The translations under genes and the position numbers were made by a program. This document shows, piece by piece, positions 1 through 8,874 of a stretch of 64,000 nucleotides of DNA. Where the stretch lies: the NCBI GenBank assembly GCA_041687435.1, contig JAWLBX010000002.1, positions 124,001-188,000 of the forward strand. The letters run 5' to 3'. Every line of letters starts with the position of its first letter. The stretch's first letter is position 1. This DNA comes from JACKII01 sp041687435. GTDB lineage: Bacteria; Pseudomonadota; Alphaproteobacteria; Bin95. The notes under the pieces were generated by a model. The model saw only the letters and a program-made list of their open reading frames with translations, made no database searches and was not told the DNA's origin.

Positions 1-941
1 GGCAGAAGATCATCGGGCGGCGCGGCAGCTATCACGGCGGCACCTATGCCGCCATGAGCGTGAGCGGCACACGGCCGGTGACGGACCCCTATCATTCGCC
101 CTTCATGACCGGCGTGCTGCACGCCTCGCCGCCCTATTGCTACCGCTGCGATTTCCGCCAGACCTTCCCCGGCTGCGATCTGCTCTGCGCCGACCAGATC
201 GGCCAGATGATCGAGTACGAAAACCCGCAGACCGTCGCCGCCGTCATCGCCGAGCCTATCAGCGCTTCCAACGGCATCGTCGTGCCGCCGGATGGCTATT
301 GGCAGCGCGTGCGCGAGATCTGCGACAAGCATGGCGTGCTGCTGATCACGGACGAGGTCATCAACGGCTTCGGCCGCACGGGCAAGATGTTTGCCAGCGA
401 GCATTGGGGACTGGTCGGCGATATGATGACCATGGCCAAGGGGCTGACCAGCGGCTACGTGCCGATGGGCGGCGTCATGTGCCGGCCGCATGTGGTGGAA
501 GCGTTCGAGGGCGGCAACAGCCTGTCGCACCTGCTGACCTATGGCGGCCACCCGGTCGCTGCCGCCGCAGCCCTCGCCAACCTGGACATTATCGAGCGCG
601 AAGGGCTGGTGGATAACGCGGCGAAGATGGGGGCGCTGCTGCTGGAAGGGCTGAACGGCCTGAAAGACAAGCATCCCTGCATCGGCGACGTGCGCGGGCT
701 GGGGCTGATTGCCGGCGTAGAGGTGGTGAAGGACCGGTCGACCAAGGCGAAATTCGCCGAAAACGGCCCGGAATTGAAGGCGATGAACCAGGGATTGGCC
801 AAGCGCGGCCTGATCACCCGGGCCGGCACGGTCCTCAACCTCTGCCCGCCGCTCTGCATCAATGCGGACGAGGTGCAGCAGATCGTCGATATCGTCGATG
901 GCGCGCTCGGCGACCTGGAACAGGCCGCCGGCACGGCCTGA
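1..941 (+). CDS. class III PLP-dependent aminotransferase (5' truncated)
   Basis: The reading frame is open from the window edge (first full codon at position 3), so the start lies upstream. The 312 residues present are the large domain and C-terminus of a class III (omega) aminotransferase, which is usually about 440-460 aa. Visible marks are the SYHGGT loop, the cofactor Asp in LLITDEVINGFGRTG (about 351-353) and the Schiff-base Lys in MTMAKGLTSG (438-440). The family moves amino groups from omega-amines or omega-amino acids to pyruvate or 2-oxoglutarate in the cytoplasm. The convergent neighbour is a TauD-like dioxygenase with only 3 nt between the stops. Taurine, beta-alanine or another amine could be the donor; substrate is not decidable here. 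Confidence 0.9.
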   Translation, partial: QKIIGRRGSYHGGTYAAMSVSGTRPVTDPYHSPFMTGVLHASPPYCYRCDFRQTFPGCDLLCADQIGQMIEYENPQTVAAVIAEPISASNGIVVPPDGYWQRVREICDKHGVLLITDEVINGFGRTGKMFASEHWGLVGDMMTMAKGLTSGYVPMGGVMCRPHVVEAFEGGNSLSHLLTYGGHPVAAAAALANLDIIEREGLVDNAAKMGALLLEGLNGLKDKHPCIGDVRGLGLIAGVEVVKDRSTKAKFAENGPELKAMNQGLAKRGLITRAGTVLNLCPPLCINADEVQQIVDIVDGALGDLEQAAGTA

Positions 942-944
942 GCC

Positions 945-1964
945 TCACCCGGCAGCGCTGGCGGCTATGCCCTGGCGGGCACCGGTGTTGTAGCGGTTGG
1001 CGAAGGCATCGGCCAGCGGGCGGCCGGCGCGCAGGTTGACCCACAGCCGCAGCAGCAGCCGCTTGTGCTCCGCCGTATCGCGGAAGGCGCTGCGCATGTG
1101 GATGGTGGCGTGATTGTTCAGCAATTGCAGGTCGCCCGGCTCCAGCCGCATATCCAAACGCAGGCGTGGGTCGGCCGCCAGTTGCTCGACCATCGCCACC
1201 GCCTCCTCGGCCTTGCCGGCCAGCGGCGCACCCTGTTTTTCCGCGCCGGTGCGGATGGCGCGGGCATTGAAGCGGCAGGACAGCCGCCCGGCGTAATAGC
1301 TGAACACCGGCACCTTGTTCTGCGTGACCTCGTTCGGATCGCCGGAAACGCCCTCGCCGCGCACGTCGTACTGGAAGCCCTGCCACAACGGCTCCAGCAG
1401 GTCGGGCCGGTTGGTCAGGATCTCGTTGAAGATGGTCATGGCGGAGGTAAAGCTGGAAAGCCCGCCTTCCGCCGCCTGCCGCACGCACAAAAGCCCGACC
1501 AGATCGGCGGAATCGTTGTGCGGGTGCAGGCCGGCATTGGTGCGGTAGCCGCGGGCGTTTCTGGCGGCGAAGTCCGCGCCGGTGTCCTCCACCCGCGCCA
1601 GCAGCTCCCCTTTCGCATTTTGGGAGATCATCTGGCCCAGATGCGTGCCGATGCCCCAGTAGAGAGTGTGCAAGGTCGGCTCGTCGTAGCGGTCAACGGG
1701 CAGGCCTTTCAGCAGGGCAAAGCCGCGGCCGTCCTCCAACTCGTCCACCAGCGCGGCCAGCTTCGGCCCCAGGGTCGGCAGGGCGAAATCCTCCCGGCTA
1801 ACCGCCAAGGGCGCCAGCCCGCGTGAGAGGACCGCGGCGGCGGCCTCTTCCAGTTCCGCAATTTCCGTTGCGGACAGGCGGATGACCCAGTCGTCCGACT
1901 GCATCATTGCCGGCCCATACCAAGTGGAGGCGTCAGCGATGGGGGTGGTCAGCCGCTCGCTCAT
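945..1964 (-). CDS. TauD/TfdA-family Fe(II)/2-oxoglutarate dioxygenase
   Basis: A 339-aa protein of the TauD/TfdA family, which uses Fe(II), O2 and 2-oxoglutarate to hydroxylate or cleave small organic acids, sulfonates or betaines. The metal site is visible as His149-x-Asp151 in GLHPHNDSAD and a distal His at about 289 in NNHATIHMR, with the 2-oxoglutarate-binding Arg about residue 306 (LLLRLWVN). Length is a little above that of TauD itself (about 280 aa) and nearer the gamma-butyrobetaine-hydroxylase-like branch. It is the last gene of a minus-strand run cinA-like / cutA / MFS / this gene, 13 nt after the MFS stop. The true substrate is unknown. Confidence 0.88.
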   Translation of the reverse strand: MSERLTTPIADASTWYGPAMMQSDDWVIRLSATEIAELEEAAAAVLSRGLAPLAVSREDFALPTLGPKLAALVDELEDGRGFALLKGLPVDRYDEPTLHTLYWGIGTHLGQMISQNAKGELLARVEDTGADFAARNARGYRTNAGLHPHNDSADLVGLLCVRQAAEGGLSSFTSAMTIFNEILTNRPDLLEPLWQGFQYDVRGEGVSGDPNEVTQNKVPVFSYYAGRLSCRFNARAIRTGAEKQGAPLAGKAEEAVAMVEQLAADPRLRLDMRLEPGDLQLLNNHATIHMRSAFRDTAEHKRLLLRLWVNLRAGRPLADAFANRYNTGARQGIAASAAG

Positions 1965-1977
1965 GCCAGTCTCGCTC

Positions 1978-3210
1978 CTATTCTGCCGGAACCGCTGCCG
2001 GCCGGCCGCGCGCTTCGTCCGCCGGGGTCGGCAGCAGGGCGATAGCGGTTATGGCGATTGCCGCAAACACCGACAGCACCAGGAACAGATGGAAGAAATC
2101 GCCGGTCGTATCGAACACCAGTCCGACCAGCGGCAGCGCCGCCGCGCTGGAGCAGAGGGAGATGGCAAAGCGCAGGCCGAAGGCCGTGTTGATCCAGCGT
2201 TGCGGCACGTACTTGCCGAACAGCGCGTCGGATACCGGTTGCGTGCCGACGGTCACGGCCATCACCATAAACAGCGAGAATACCATGGTGCCATTCGCAG
2301 CGGTTGCACAGAGCAGCAGCGCCGGCGCCATCAGGCCATAGGTCAGCAGGAACAGCCGCTTCAGCGGGTATTTGTCCGCCAGCACGCCGCCGATCAACTG
2401 CGCGCCGCCAGCCACCGCCAGAATCATGGAGGTCAGGCCGCCCGCACCGACCAGCAGCACCAAAGGCATGTCGACCCGAAGGTCGACCACCTGGGTCAGC
2501 GAGACGGTCATGGCCTGGAACACCATGCCCATGCAGAAGGTGAGCAATGCCAGCAGCCCCATCAGCCGCAGAAACGGCGCCAGGCCGAATTCGGTCACGA
2601 AATCCTTGAGGCTCGCGTGCTCGTTCGCCTTGGCGCGGGAAACATCCAGGTTCAGGCCGCGGCAGCGAAGGTAGAACCAGATGCCGACGAGAACCGAGGC
2701 CGCGCCGGGCACAATGAAAGCCGCGCGCCAGTTGATTGCGAATGTCAGCACTTCGGCAATGATCGCAGCGCTGGCCATACCGAGCGAGCCGAATACACCG
2801 TTGACACCCAGCATCTTGCCCCGGTGCTGCCCGGCCGCGCGGATCACCATCGGAATGCCGACCGGGTGATAGATGGAGGCGAACAGGCCGATGGACGACA
2901 GTGCGATGCCGATCTCCCAGGCCGATGTCGCCATGCCCGCCATGATCGCCGAGGCGCCGATGCCGACAAAGAACACCGTCATGGTGCCGACACTGCTCCA
3001 CCGGTCCGCCAGCCAACCGGCCAGCGGCGCGCCTGCCCCGAACAGCACGAAGCCCAGCCAAGCCAGCCCGATCAACTGGCCGTAGCTCATGCCAAAATCG
3101 GATTGCAACGGCCCGACGACGATCACGGTCGCAAACAGCAGGATCAGCATGTGATCGAAGCTGTGGCCGATACAGAGGAAGGGCATGGGCCCGCGGAAAA
3201 ACTCTTTCAT
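1978..3210 (-). CDS. MFS transporter
   Basis: A 410-aa polytopic membrane protein with about 12 hydrophobic segments, typical of the major facilitator superfamily. The MKEFFRGPMPFLC start at 3210 is chosen over an upstream in-frame start at 3306 because the latter lies within cutA, and because a Shine-Dalgarno-like GAAGGA sits about 10 nt before 3210, inside the end of cutA. Only 4 nt separate it from the cutA stop and 13 nt from the dioxygenase that follows, so the three are probably co-transcribed. It may import the dioxygenase substrate or export a product; neither is shown by the sequence. Confidence 0.88.
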   Translation of the reverse strand: MKEFFRGPMPFLCIGHSFDHMLILLFATVIVVGPLQSDFGMSYGQLIGLAWLGFVLFGAGAPLAGWLADRWSSVGTMTVFFVGIGASAIMAGMATSAWEIGIALSSIGLFASIYHPVGIPMVIRAAGQHRGKMLGVNGVFGSLGMASAAIIAEVLTFAINWRAAFIVPGAASVLVGIWFYLRCRGLNLDVSRAKANEHASLKDFVTEFGLAPFLRLMGLLALLTFCMGMVFQAMTVSLTQVVDLRVDMPLVLLVGAGGLTSMILAVAGGAQLIGGVLADKYPLKRLFLLTYGLMAPALLLCATAANGTMVFSLFMVMAVTVGTQPVSDALFGKYVPQRWINTAFGLRFAISLCSSAAALPLVGLVFDTTGDFFHLFLVLSVFAAIAITAIALLPTPADEARGRPAAVPAE

Positions 3211-3214
3211 GGCG

Positions 3215-3556
3215 CTAGGGCGTTCCTTCTTGGCTGCCGGACTCTTCGGTTTCAGCAGCGATCCAGTCGATAAAGTCCCGGTTGCCCCCTTGGATCGGCA
3301 AGGCAACGACGCACGGGCAAGTGTAGCCGTGCAATTGCTTGATGCGGGCGGTGACCGCGTCGGTCAGGTCGGCCCGGGTCTTGGCGATCAGCGCGGTCTC
3401 GGCTCCCTGCTGCACCGCCCCTTCCCACCAATAGAAGGAGGTGATGCCGCCTAGGATGTTGACGCACGCGGCCAGCCGTTCTTCCACCAGAATCCGGCCG
3501 ATAGAGGCTGCCTCCTCCGGCGTGTCGGCGGTGATGTAGAGAAAGACGGGTTGCAT
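3215..3556 (-). CDS. cutA: CutA divalent-cation tolerance protein
   Basis: A 113-aa protein of normal CutA length. It carries the family's N-terminal strand and helix (VFLYITADTPEEAASIGRILVEE), the ACVNILGGITSFYWWEG segment and the YTCPCVVALPI strand near residues 78-88. CutA is a cytoplasmic homotrimer with a PII-like ferredoxin fold, linked to copper and other divalent-metal tolerance. It lies between the cinA-like gene (102-nt gap) and the MFS gene. Confidence 0.95.
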   Translation of the reverse strand: MQPVFLYITADTPEEAASIGRILVEERLAACVNILGGITSFYWWEGAVQQGAETALIAKTRADLTDAVTARIKQLHGYTCPCVVALPIQGGNRDFIDWIAAETEESGSQEGTP

Positions 3557-3658
3557 GCGTTCTGGCCACGGTCGTCGAGACTAAAGTTGCACCCTTATAC
3601 CACAAATCCCGCCGGATGCCGCCATACCGTTTCCGCAGGGCGGTCAATCCGAAGGCAA

Positions 3659-4903
3659 TCAGCGCGGCGCGCGCTCGAAATCCAGCACCTCGTCCACCGG
3701 CTTGCCGGTCAGCAGGCGGCGCAGGCTGTCGAGCGTCATCTCGATCGCGCCAACCCGCACGCGCTCGGCATTGCCGACCAGGTTGGAGCCGCGGCGCACC
3801 ACCTGCCCGGCGGTTGCGATTGCAATCTCGATCTGCGGGTCGCGCGCACCCGACGTATCGACCAGAACGGCAAGGCCATGCGTCGTGCCGGTCTGCACCC
3901 GCACCGCCGTCGCCGCATTTTCCGCCAGCGCATCATCCTCACTGGCGAGGTCGAGGAGGGTGGCAAGGTCGTGGCGGCGGTTGGTGACGGCGCTGCGGCG
4001 GAACACCGTGCCCGCCGGATCGGCGGCGGCAAGGCGCATGCCGACATGCCCGAAAGTGCCAACCTCCGCCACCGCGACGCTGCCGCCGATATCGGAAAGC
4101 GCCGACAGGATCACGCCTTCCAGCGTCTGGTCGTCCTCTGCCATGATGACATTGTCCAGCCGCTGGCGGACCTCGTCGGCGACCGGGGCAACGATCGCCT
4201 TTGCCTCCTCCAACGTCGGCGCTTGCACGGCCAGTTTGGTTTCCAACTGCGGATAGTGCGCCTGGAAGCCCAGCTTCACCACCCCCGCCGGCGCCAAATC
4301 CTCAACGCCGGACAGCAGGTTATCCACCCGGCTTTCGCCCATGCCGAAGGAATGAAAACGCTTCAGATAATTGACCTGGCGCACGCCGAACAACGCCCGC
4401 AGGCGGGGAATCAGCTGATCCTCCAGCATCCGATAGATTTCCCGCGGGACACCGGGGGTGAAGAAAAAGCGCGCCTTGCCGATATCGATCTGAAAACCGC
4501 AGGCGGTGCCGACCGGGTTGTCGATCAGGTCGGCGCCTTCCGGCAGCATGGCCTGTTTGCGGTTGTTCGGCGGCATGGCGCGCCCGCGCTCGGCATAAAA
4601 CGCCTCGATCTTGACGAGCCATTCGGGCCAGAGCTTCAGGCCGACGCCGGCAACGTCCGCCGCCACTTCCTGCGAAAGATCATCCTTTGTCGGCCCCAGA
4701 CCGCCGTTGACGATGACCGCATCCGCCCGCGCGGCGGCGGCCCGAAACGCCTCGATCAGGGACGGGCGGTCGTCGCCGACCGTCGTTTCCCATGTGACCG
4801 GCAGCCCCTCCTCCATCAGGCGGCGGGAGATGTGGCTGAAATTGGTGTTGACGGTCTTGCCGCTCAGCACCTCGTCGCCGGTGCAAATGATTTCGATGCG
4901 CAT
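3659..4903 (-). CDS. CinA-family protein with degenerate C-terminal deamidase domain
   Basis: A 414-aa two-domain protein. Residues 1-170 form a molybdopterin-binding (MoCF/COG1058) domain with the GGLGPTKDD motif at 67-75; a linker follows, then a CinA C-terminal domain from about 255. In the nicotinamide-nucleotide deamidase PncC the C-domain needs Ser, Lys and Tyr (AESCTGG..VAK..TYSNE). Here the aligned stretch reads AEVGTFG (279-285), with Val281, Met289 and Asn308 at those places, so deamidase activity looks lost. The start at 4903 gives the conserved MRIEIICTGDEVL N-terminus; an in-frame start at 4984 adds non-conserved sequence. A standalone paralogue of the N-domain lies at 32141-32923. 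Confidence 0.85.
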   Translation of the reverse strand: MRIEIICTGDEVLSGKTVNTNFSHISRRLMEEGLPVTWETTVGDDRPSLIEAFRAAAARADAVIVNGGLGPTKDDLSQEVAADVAGVGLKLWPEWLVKIEAFYAERGRAMPPNNRKQAMLPEGADLIDNPVGTACGFQIDIGKARFFFTPGVPREIYRMLEDQLIPRLRALFGVRQVNYLKRFHSFGMGESRVDNLLSGVEDLAPAGVVKLGFQAHYPQLETKLAVQAPTLEEAKAIVAPVADEVRQRLDNVIMAEDDQTLEGVILSALSDIGGSVAVAEVGTFGHVGMRLAAADPAGTVFRRSAVTNRRHDLATLLDLASEDDALAENAATAVRVQTGTTHGLAVLVDTSGARDPQIEIAIATAGQVVRRGSNLVGNAERVRVGAIEMTLDSLRRLLTGKPVDEVLDFERAPR

Positions 4904-5079
4904 GGGGTTCCGATCCTGGATATGGGAAAGGCCTGGGGTCGCCCTGTTATGCCCGAAAGCGCCCCGTCCCGGAAGCGAAAGCATGGCAGACGGCCAGACG
5001 CTTGGCCAACGCCCGGCAATGGCCTATTGCCTGTCTGCCGACCATCCATGCCCTCCATGCCTTGCTCACCGTCTGCCGC

Positions 5080-5718
5080 ATGACCGACCCCGCCACCCTG
5101 ATCGCCTATCTGCTGACCGCAGGCGCCATCGTCGTCTCTCCGGGGCCGGACACGACGCTGATCGTGCGCCACACCCTGACCAGCGGCCTGCCCGCCGGGC
5201 TGGGCACGGTGGCCGGTACGCTCCTCGGCCTATCCGGCCATACCGCCGCAACCGTGCTGGGCTTGTCGCTGTTGATCGCCGCAAGCCCGACCGCGCTGGC
5301 GGTCATCGCCGTGATCGGCGCGGCCTATCTTGCCTATCTGGGCGTTCAGGCGTTCCGGGCCGGGGTGATTTCGTTCGGCACTGCGACGGCATCGGTCGGC
5401 GCGCCCTATGTCTCCGCCGGACGGGCCTTGCGCGATGGCCTGGTATCCAATCTTTTCAACCCAAAGGTCATCCTGCTGTTTCTTTCGCTGATGCCGCAAT
5501 TCATCCGGCCCGAGGCCGGCAGTGTGCCGGTGCAACTGGCGATCATGGGCGCCCTTCTGATTGCCATGAGCCTGCTCTGGAATGGCGGCCTGGCGCTGGC
5601 GGCCGGCAGCATTCGCGGCTGGCTTGGCCGGGCCAGCGTGCAACACGCCATCAACTGGGCCACGGGCGCGATCCTCTTGGGTTTTTCTGTCCTGATGCTC
5701 TACGATCATGTCCTCTGA
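5080..5718 (+). CDS. LysE-family amino-acid exporter
   Basis: A 212-aa membrane protein with about six hydrophobic segments and the LysE/RhtB hallmark AIVVSPGPDTTLIVRHTL near residues 12-30. It also carries the NLFNPKVILLFLSLMPQF segment about residues 126-143 that is typical of the family. These proteins export amino acids or their derivatives across the inner membrane. The start at 5080 (MTDPATL) is preferred to 5002 because it begins directly before the first membrane helix. It precedes the MetE-like gene by 27 nt on the same strand and may be co-transcribed with it. Confidence 0.9.
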   Translation: MTDPATLIAYLLTAGAIVVSPGPDTTLIVRHTLTSGLPAGLGTVAGTLLGLSGHTAATVLGLSLLIAASPTALAVIAVIGAAYLAYLGVQAFRAGVISFGTATASVGAPYVSAGRALRDGLVSNLFNPKVILLFLSLMPQFIRPEAGSVPVQLAIMGALLIAMSLLWNGGLALAAGSIRGWLGRASVQHAINWATGAILLGFSVLMLYDHVL

Positions 5719-5745
5719 CATGTGCAAGCGGAAAGGGCATTCCCC

Positions 5746-6903
5746 ATGCTGAAGAATGACGGCCGCATCCTGACCACCCATGCCGGCAGCCTGCCCCGAC
5801 CGCTGGACCTGACCCGCCTCTACGCCGACCGCTCCCGCGGCGAGGCCGTGGACGAGGCCAAAATCGCAGAGCTGGGCGAGCAGGCGACGCGGGCCAATGT
5901 GCGCCGGCAGATCGAGGCCGGGCTCGACCTGGTCAACAATGGCGAGCAGCCGCGCGAGGCGTTCTTTCTCTATCTGCAACGGCGCATGAGCGGTTTCGGC
6001 CCCGGCGGCTACCGCCAGCCGTTCAAGGACATCCGCGACCACCCGGATTTCGCGCCGATCCGCGAGGCGATCTTCGACGGCAAGCCGGTGGTCTCCAACA
6101 TGACCCCGCCCAAGGTTATCGGGCCGCTAAAATACCTGGACCCGGACGCCGTCGCCACGGAATGCCGCCAGTTCCAGCGCGCGCTGGAAGGCCAGAACCC
6201 GACCGGAACCTTCTTCACCGCGCCATCGCCCGGCATCGTCGCGACCGCCATTCCGAACGAGTATTATGACAGTTTCGCCGCCTATCTGCGGGCGATCACC
6301 GATGCCATTGCCATCGAATACCGGACCATCATCGACCACGGTTTCGACCTGCAGATCGACGCGCCGGACCTGGCGCTGGAAGGCCACGGCCATTTCGCCG
6401 ACCGCCCGCGCAGCGAATTTCTGGCCTTCGTCGAACAGGTGATCGACGAAATCCGCCGCGTCACCGCCGAGCTGCCGAAAGAGCGCATTCGCCTGCATGC
6501 CTGCTGGGGCAACTATGAAGGCCCGCACGATGCCGACGTGCCGATTGCCGAAATGCTGCCGATCCTGACGCGCGCGCATGCGGGCGCGGTACTGCTGCCC
6601 ATGGCCAACCCGCGCCACCAGCACGAATACCGGGCCTTCACACCGCAAAACATCCCGGATGACATGAGCGTGATCGTCGGCTGCATCGACACCACCACCA
6701 ACTATGTGGAGCATCCGGAAACCGTAGCCGACCGGCTGGAGCGCGTCGGCCATACCCTGGGCGATCCAGCGCGCGTGCTGGCAGCGACGGATTGCGGCTT
6801 CGATACGTCTGCCGGCGCCGGCCGGGTGGCGCCCAGCGTCGTCTGGTCCAAGCTCGCCAGCATGGTCGAAGGCGCCAGGATCGCCTCGCAGCGGCTGTTT
6901 TAG
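5746..6903 (+). CDS. core MetE-like cobalamin-independent methyltransferase
   Basis: A 385-aa single-domain protein matching the catalytic C-terminal half of cobalamin-independent methionine synthase. It has the N-terminal THAGSLPRP motif and the zinc ligands: His251 and Cys253 in LHACWGN, and Cys350 in ATDCGFDTSAG. True MetE is about 750 aa with a duplicated barrel, so this is a short 'core MetE' or epoxyalkane:CoM-transferase-type relative. The methyl acceptor is uncertain. The start at 5746 follows GGAAAGGG by a normal spacing. A CoA-transferase starts 12 nt downstream, which suggests one operon. The genome also carries a split cobalamin-dependent MetH (28197-31974). Confidence 0.82.
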   Translation: MLKNDGRILTTHAGSLPRPLDLTRLYADRSRGEAVDEAKIAELGEQATRANVRRQIEAGLDLVNNGEQPREAFFLYLQRRMSGFGPGGYRQPFKDIRDHPDFAPIREAIFDGKPVVSNMTPPKVIGPLKYLDPDAVATECRQFQRALEGQNPTGTFFTAPSPGIVATAIPNEYYDSFAAYLRAITDAIAIEYRTIIDHGFDLQIDAPDLALEGHGHFADRPRSEFLAFVEQVIDEIRRVTAELPKERIRLHACWGNYEGPHDADVPIAEMLPILTRAHAGAVLLPMANPRHQHEYRAFTPQNIPDDMSVIVGCIDTTTNYVEHPETVADRLERVGHTLGDPARVLAATDCGFDTSAGAGRVAPSVVWSKLASMVEGARIASQRLF

Positions 6904-6915
6904 GCGGGGCGGGCT

Positions 6916-8118
6916 GTGCAGCAGGGCATACTCTCCGGCATCACCGTCATCGACATGACGGAAGGCGTGGCCGGCCCCTACGCCGCCATGGTTCTGGCCG
7001 ATCAGGGCGCCAGGGTCGTCAAGGTGGAGCGGCCGGCCGGCGACTGGTCGCGACCGGCCGACCATTTCAACGTGGATGGAGAGGCAAATGCCCAGTTCAT
7101 CGCACTGAACCGCAACAAGCGGGACATCGGGCTCGACGTAGCCAGCCCCGGCGGCAAGCGCATTCTGGAACGGCTGGTCGGCAAGGCCGACGTATTGCTT
7201 TCGAACTACCGCCCGGGCGTGATGGCGAAGCTGGGCTTCGATTACGGCCGCTGCCGCGCGCTGAAGCCGGATCTGGTCTATTGCACCATTTCGGGCTTTG
7301 GGCAGGATGGCCCTTATGCCGAACTGCCGGCCAGCGATACCATCATCCAGGCGATGAGCGGCGTGATGAGCCTGGTCGGCGAGCCGGACGGGCCGCCGCT
7401 GCGGGTCGGCTTTCCGTTGGTCGACATGGCCGCCGCCAACTCCGCCGTACAGGCGATATTGCTGGCGCTTTACGGCCGGCTGACCGGCCATGGCGGCGCC
7501 AATATCGACATCAGCCTGATGGCGGCGGCGCTGGCGCTGATGAGTGCGGGCTACACGCGCTATCTGGCATCCGGCAAGGTGCCGCTGCGTCAGGGCAACC
7601 AGAACACCAACCTGGCCCCGGCGGGTGCCTTCCAGGCCCGGGACGGGCGTTATCTGAGCCTCGCCGTGTTGCGGAACGAGCACTGGCTGAAATTCTGCAA
7701 GGCCATGGGTTTGGAACACCTGACCGAAGACGCCCGTTTCGCCACCAACGCGCTTCGGGTCGAACACCGCGCGGTTTTGGACGAGATCATCGTGCCGCTG
7801 TTTGCCTCGCAACCGGCGGCCTACTGGCTGGAACACCTGCGGGCGGCGGATATTCTCTGCGGCCCGATCAACACCTTTGCCGACATCGCGTCCGACCCGG
7901 ATTTGGCGGCGGCCCTGCCGCTGGTCGATGCGATGGCCGGAACGGTACGGCAGGCGGTCGGCGTTCCGATCCGCCGCGATGGCAGATACGGCACCACCGA
8001 GCGGCCCGCGCCCGCAAAGGGCCAGCACACCCGGGAAATTCTGGCCGAATTCGGCTTTTCCGAGGAAGAGTGCGGGCAGTTCTTGCGCTCCGGCGCGGCG
8101 TTCGCGGCGAAGCCCTGA
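6916..8118 (+). CDS. CaiB/BaiF-family CoA-transferase
   Basis: A 400-aa class III CoA-transferase starting with GTG. The N-terminal GITVIDMTEGVAGPYAAMVLADQGA and VKVERP segments bind CoA in the family, and the nucleophilic Asp that forms the aspartyl-CoA anhydride is at 170 (GFPLVDMAAAN), matching Asp169 of formyl-CoA transferase. Such enzymes pass CoA between carboxylic acids; the specific acids are not readable. It follows the MetE-like gene by 12 nt. A second family member lies at 49411-50586. Its stop is only 4 nt from the convergent DsbA-like gene. Confidence 0.92.
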   Translation: MQQGILSGITVIDMTEGVAGPYAAMVLADQGARVVKVERPAGDWSRPADHFNVDGEANAQFIALNRNKRDIGLDVASPGGKRILERLVGKADVLLSNYRPGVMAKLGFDYGRCRALKPDLVYCTISGFGQDGPYAELPASDTIIQAMSGVMSLVGEPDGPPLRVGFPLVDMAAANSAVQAILLALYGRLTGHGGANIDISLMAAALALMSAGYTRYLASGKVPLRQGNQNTNLAPAGAFQARDGRYLSLAVLRNEHWLKFCKAMGLEHLTEDARFATNALRVEHRAVLDEIIVPLFASQPAAYWLEHLRAADILCGPINTFADIASDPDLAAALPLVDAMAGTVRQAVGVPIRRDGRYGTTERPAPAKGQHTREILAEFGFSEEECGQFLRSGAAFAAKP

Positions 8119-8122
8119 TCCC

Positions 8123-8767
8123 CTACTCCGCTGCCGCCTGCCCGGTCTGGATCAGGTCGAACAGGGGCATGAAATATTCGGGCTCCTGCGCACCGCTGAC
8201 GGCATAGGCGCCATCGACGATGAAGCACGGCACGCCCTGAATGCCCATGCGGCGCGCCGTGGCGTCCTCCTGCACGACGGCGTCGTGATGCAGGTCGGTC
8301 GCCAGGAACGCCTCCGCCAGTTCGCGGTCGAGGCCGGCGCGCTCCACCGCCGCCAGCAGAACCGCGGTCGCGCCCAGGTCCTTGCCTTCCGTGAAATAAA
8401 GCTGGAACAGCGCCTCGACCGTCGAGTCCTGCGCATCGCCCTCCTGCTCGCCGGCCCAGGCGATCAGCCGGTGCGAGCGGATGGTGTTCGGCGTCCGTTG
8501 CATCAGGTCGAAGCGGAAATCGATGCCCTCCGTCAAACCGACATCCCGGATGTTGGCATAAATCCGGTTCGCATCGCTTTCGCCGAACTTGGCGCGCAGA
8601 TACTCCTCGCGCGGGACGCCGGCCGGCGGCATCCAGGGGTTCAGTTGGAACGCGCGCCAGCGGATCGTCGGCTGAACGTCCGGGCGCGCGCTCAAGGCGC
8701 GTTGCAACCGCCTCTTGCCGATGTAACACCAGGGGCAGATTGTATCGGAATAAATGTCGATATGCAT
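8123..8767 (-). CDS. DsbA-family (FrnE-like) thioredoxin-fold oxidoreductase
   Basis: A 214-aa protein beginning MHIDIYSDTICPWCYIGK with a CPWC redox motif at residues 11-14. It belongs to the FrnE / 2-hydroxychromene-2-carboxylate-isomerase-like branch of DsbA: a thioredoxin fold with an inserted helical domain, a GVPCFIVDGAYAVSGAQ cis-Pro segment near the C-terminus, and no signal peptide. A cytoplasmic role in dithiol exchange or polyketide isomerisation is known for relatives. The start at 8767 is supported by GGAGGG about 9 nt upstream. Confidence 0.9.
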   Translation of the reverse strand: MHIDIYSDTICPWCYIGKRRLQRALSARPDVQPTIRWRAFQLNPWMPPAGVPREEYLRAKFGESDANRIYANIRDVGLTEGIDFRFDLMQRTPNTIRSHRLIAWAGEQEGDAQDSTVEALFQLYFTEGKDLGATAVLLAAVERAGLDRELAEAFLATDLHHDAVVQEDATARRMGIQGVPCFIVDGAYAVSGAQEPEYFMPLFDLIQTGQAAAE

Positions 8768-8874
8768 GGGTTGCGGCCCTCCGGCCAGTCTTGCAGGTCT
8801 GGCGGACCATGCGGGGCAGAGGCCGGCCCGGTCAAGCCCGCCGTTGCCAATGCGCTGCAAAGGAGTTGCCCGCC

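Noticed and set aside
1882..3273. 463-codon plus-strand frame opposite the MFS gene
   Set aside because: Rich in Arg, Gln and His, a typical antisense shadow of a GC3-biased gene; the minus strand gives a clear MFS transporter.
3551..5083. 510-codon plus-strand frame opposite the CinA-family gene
   Set aside because: Antisense shadow with no domain features; the opposite strand has strong CinA homology.
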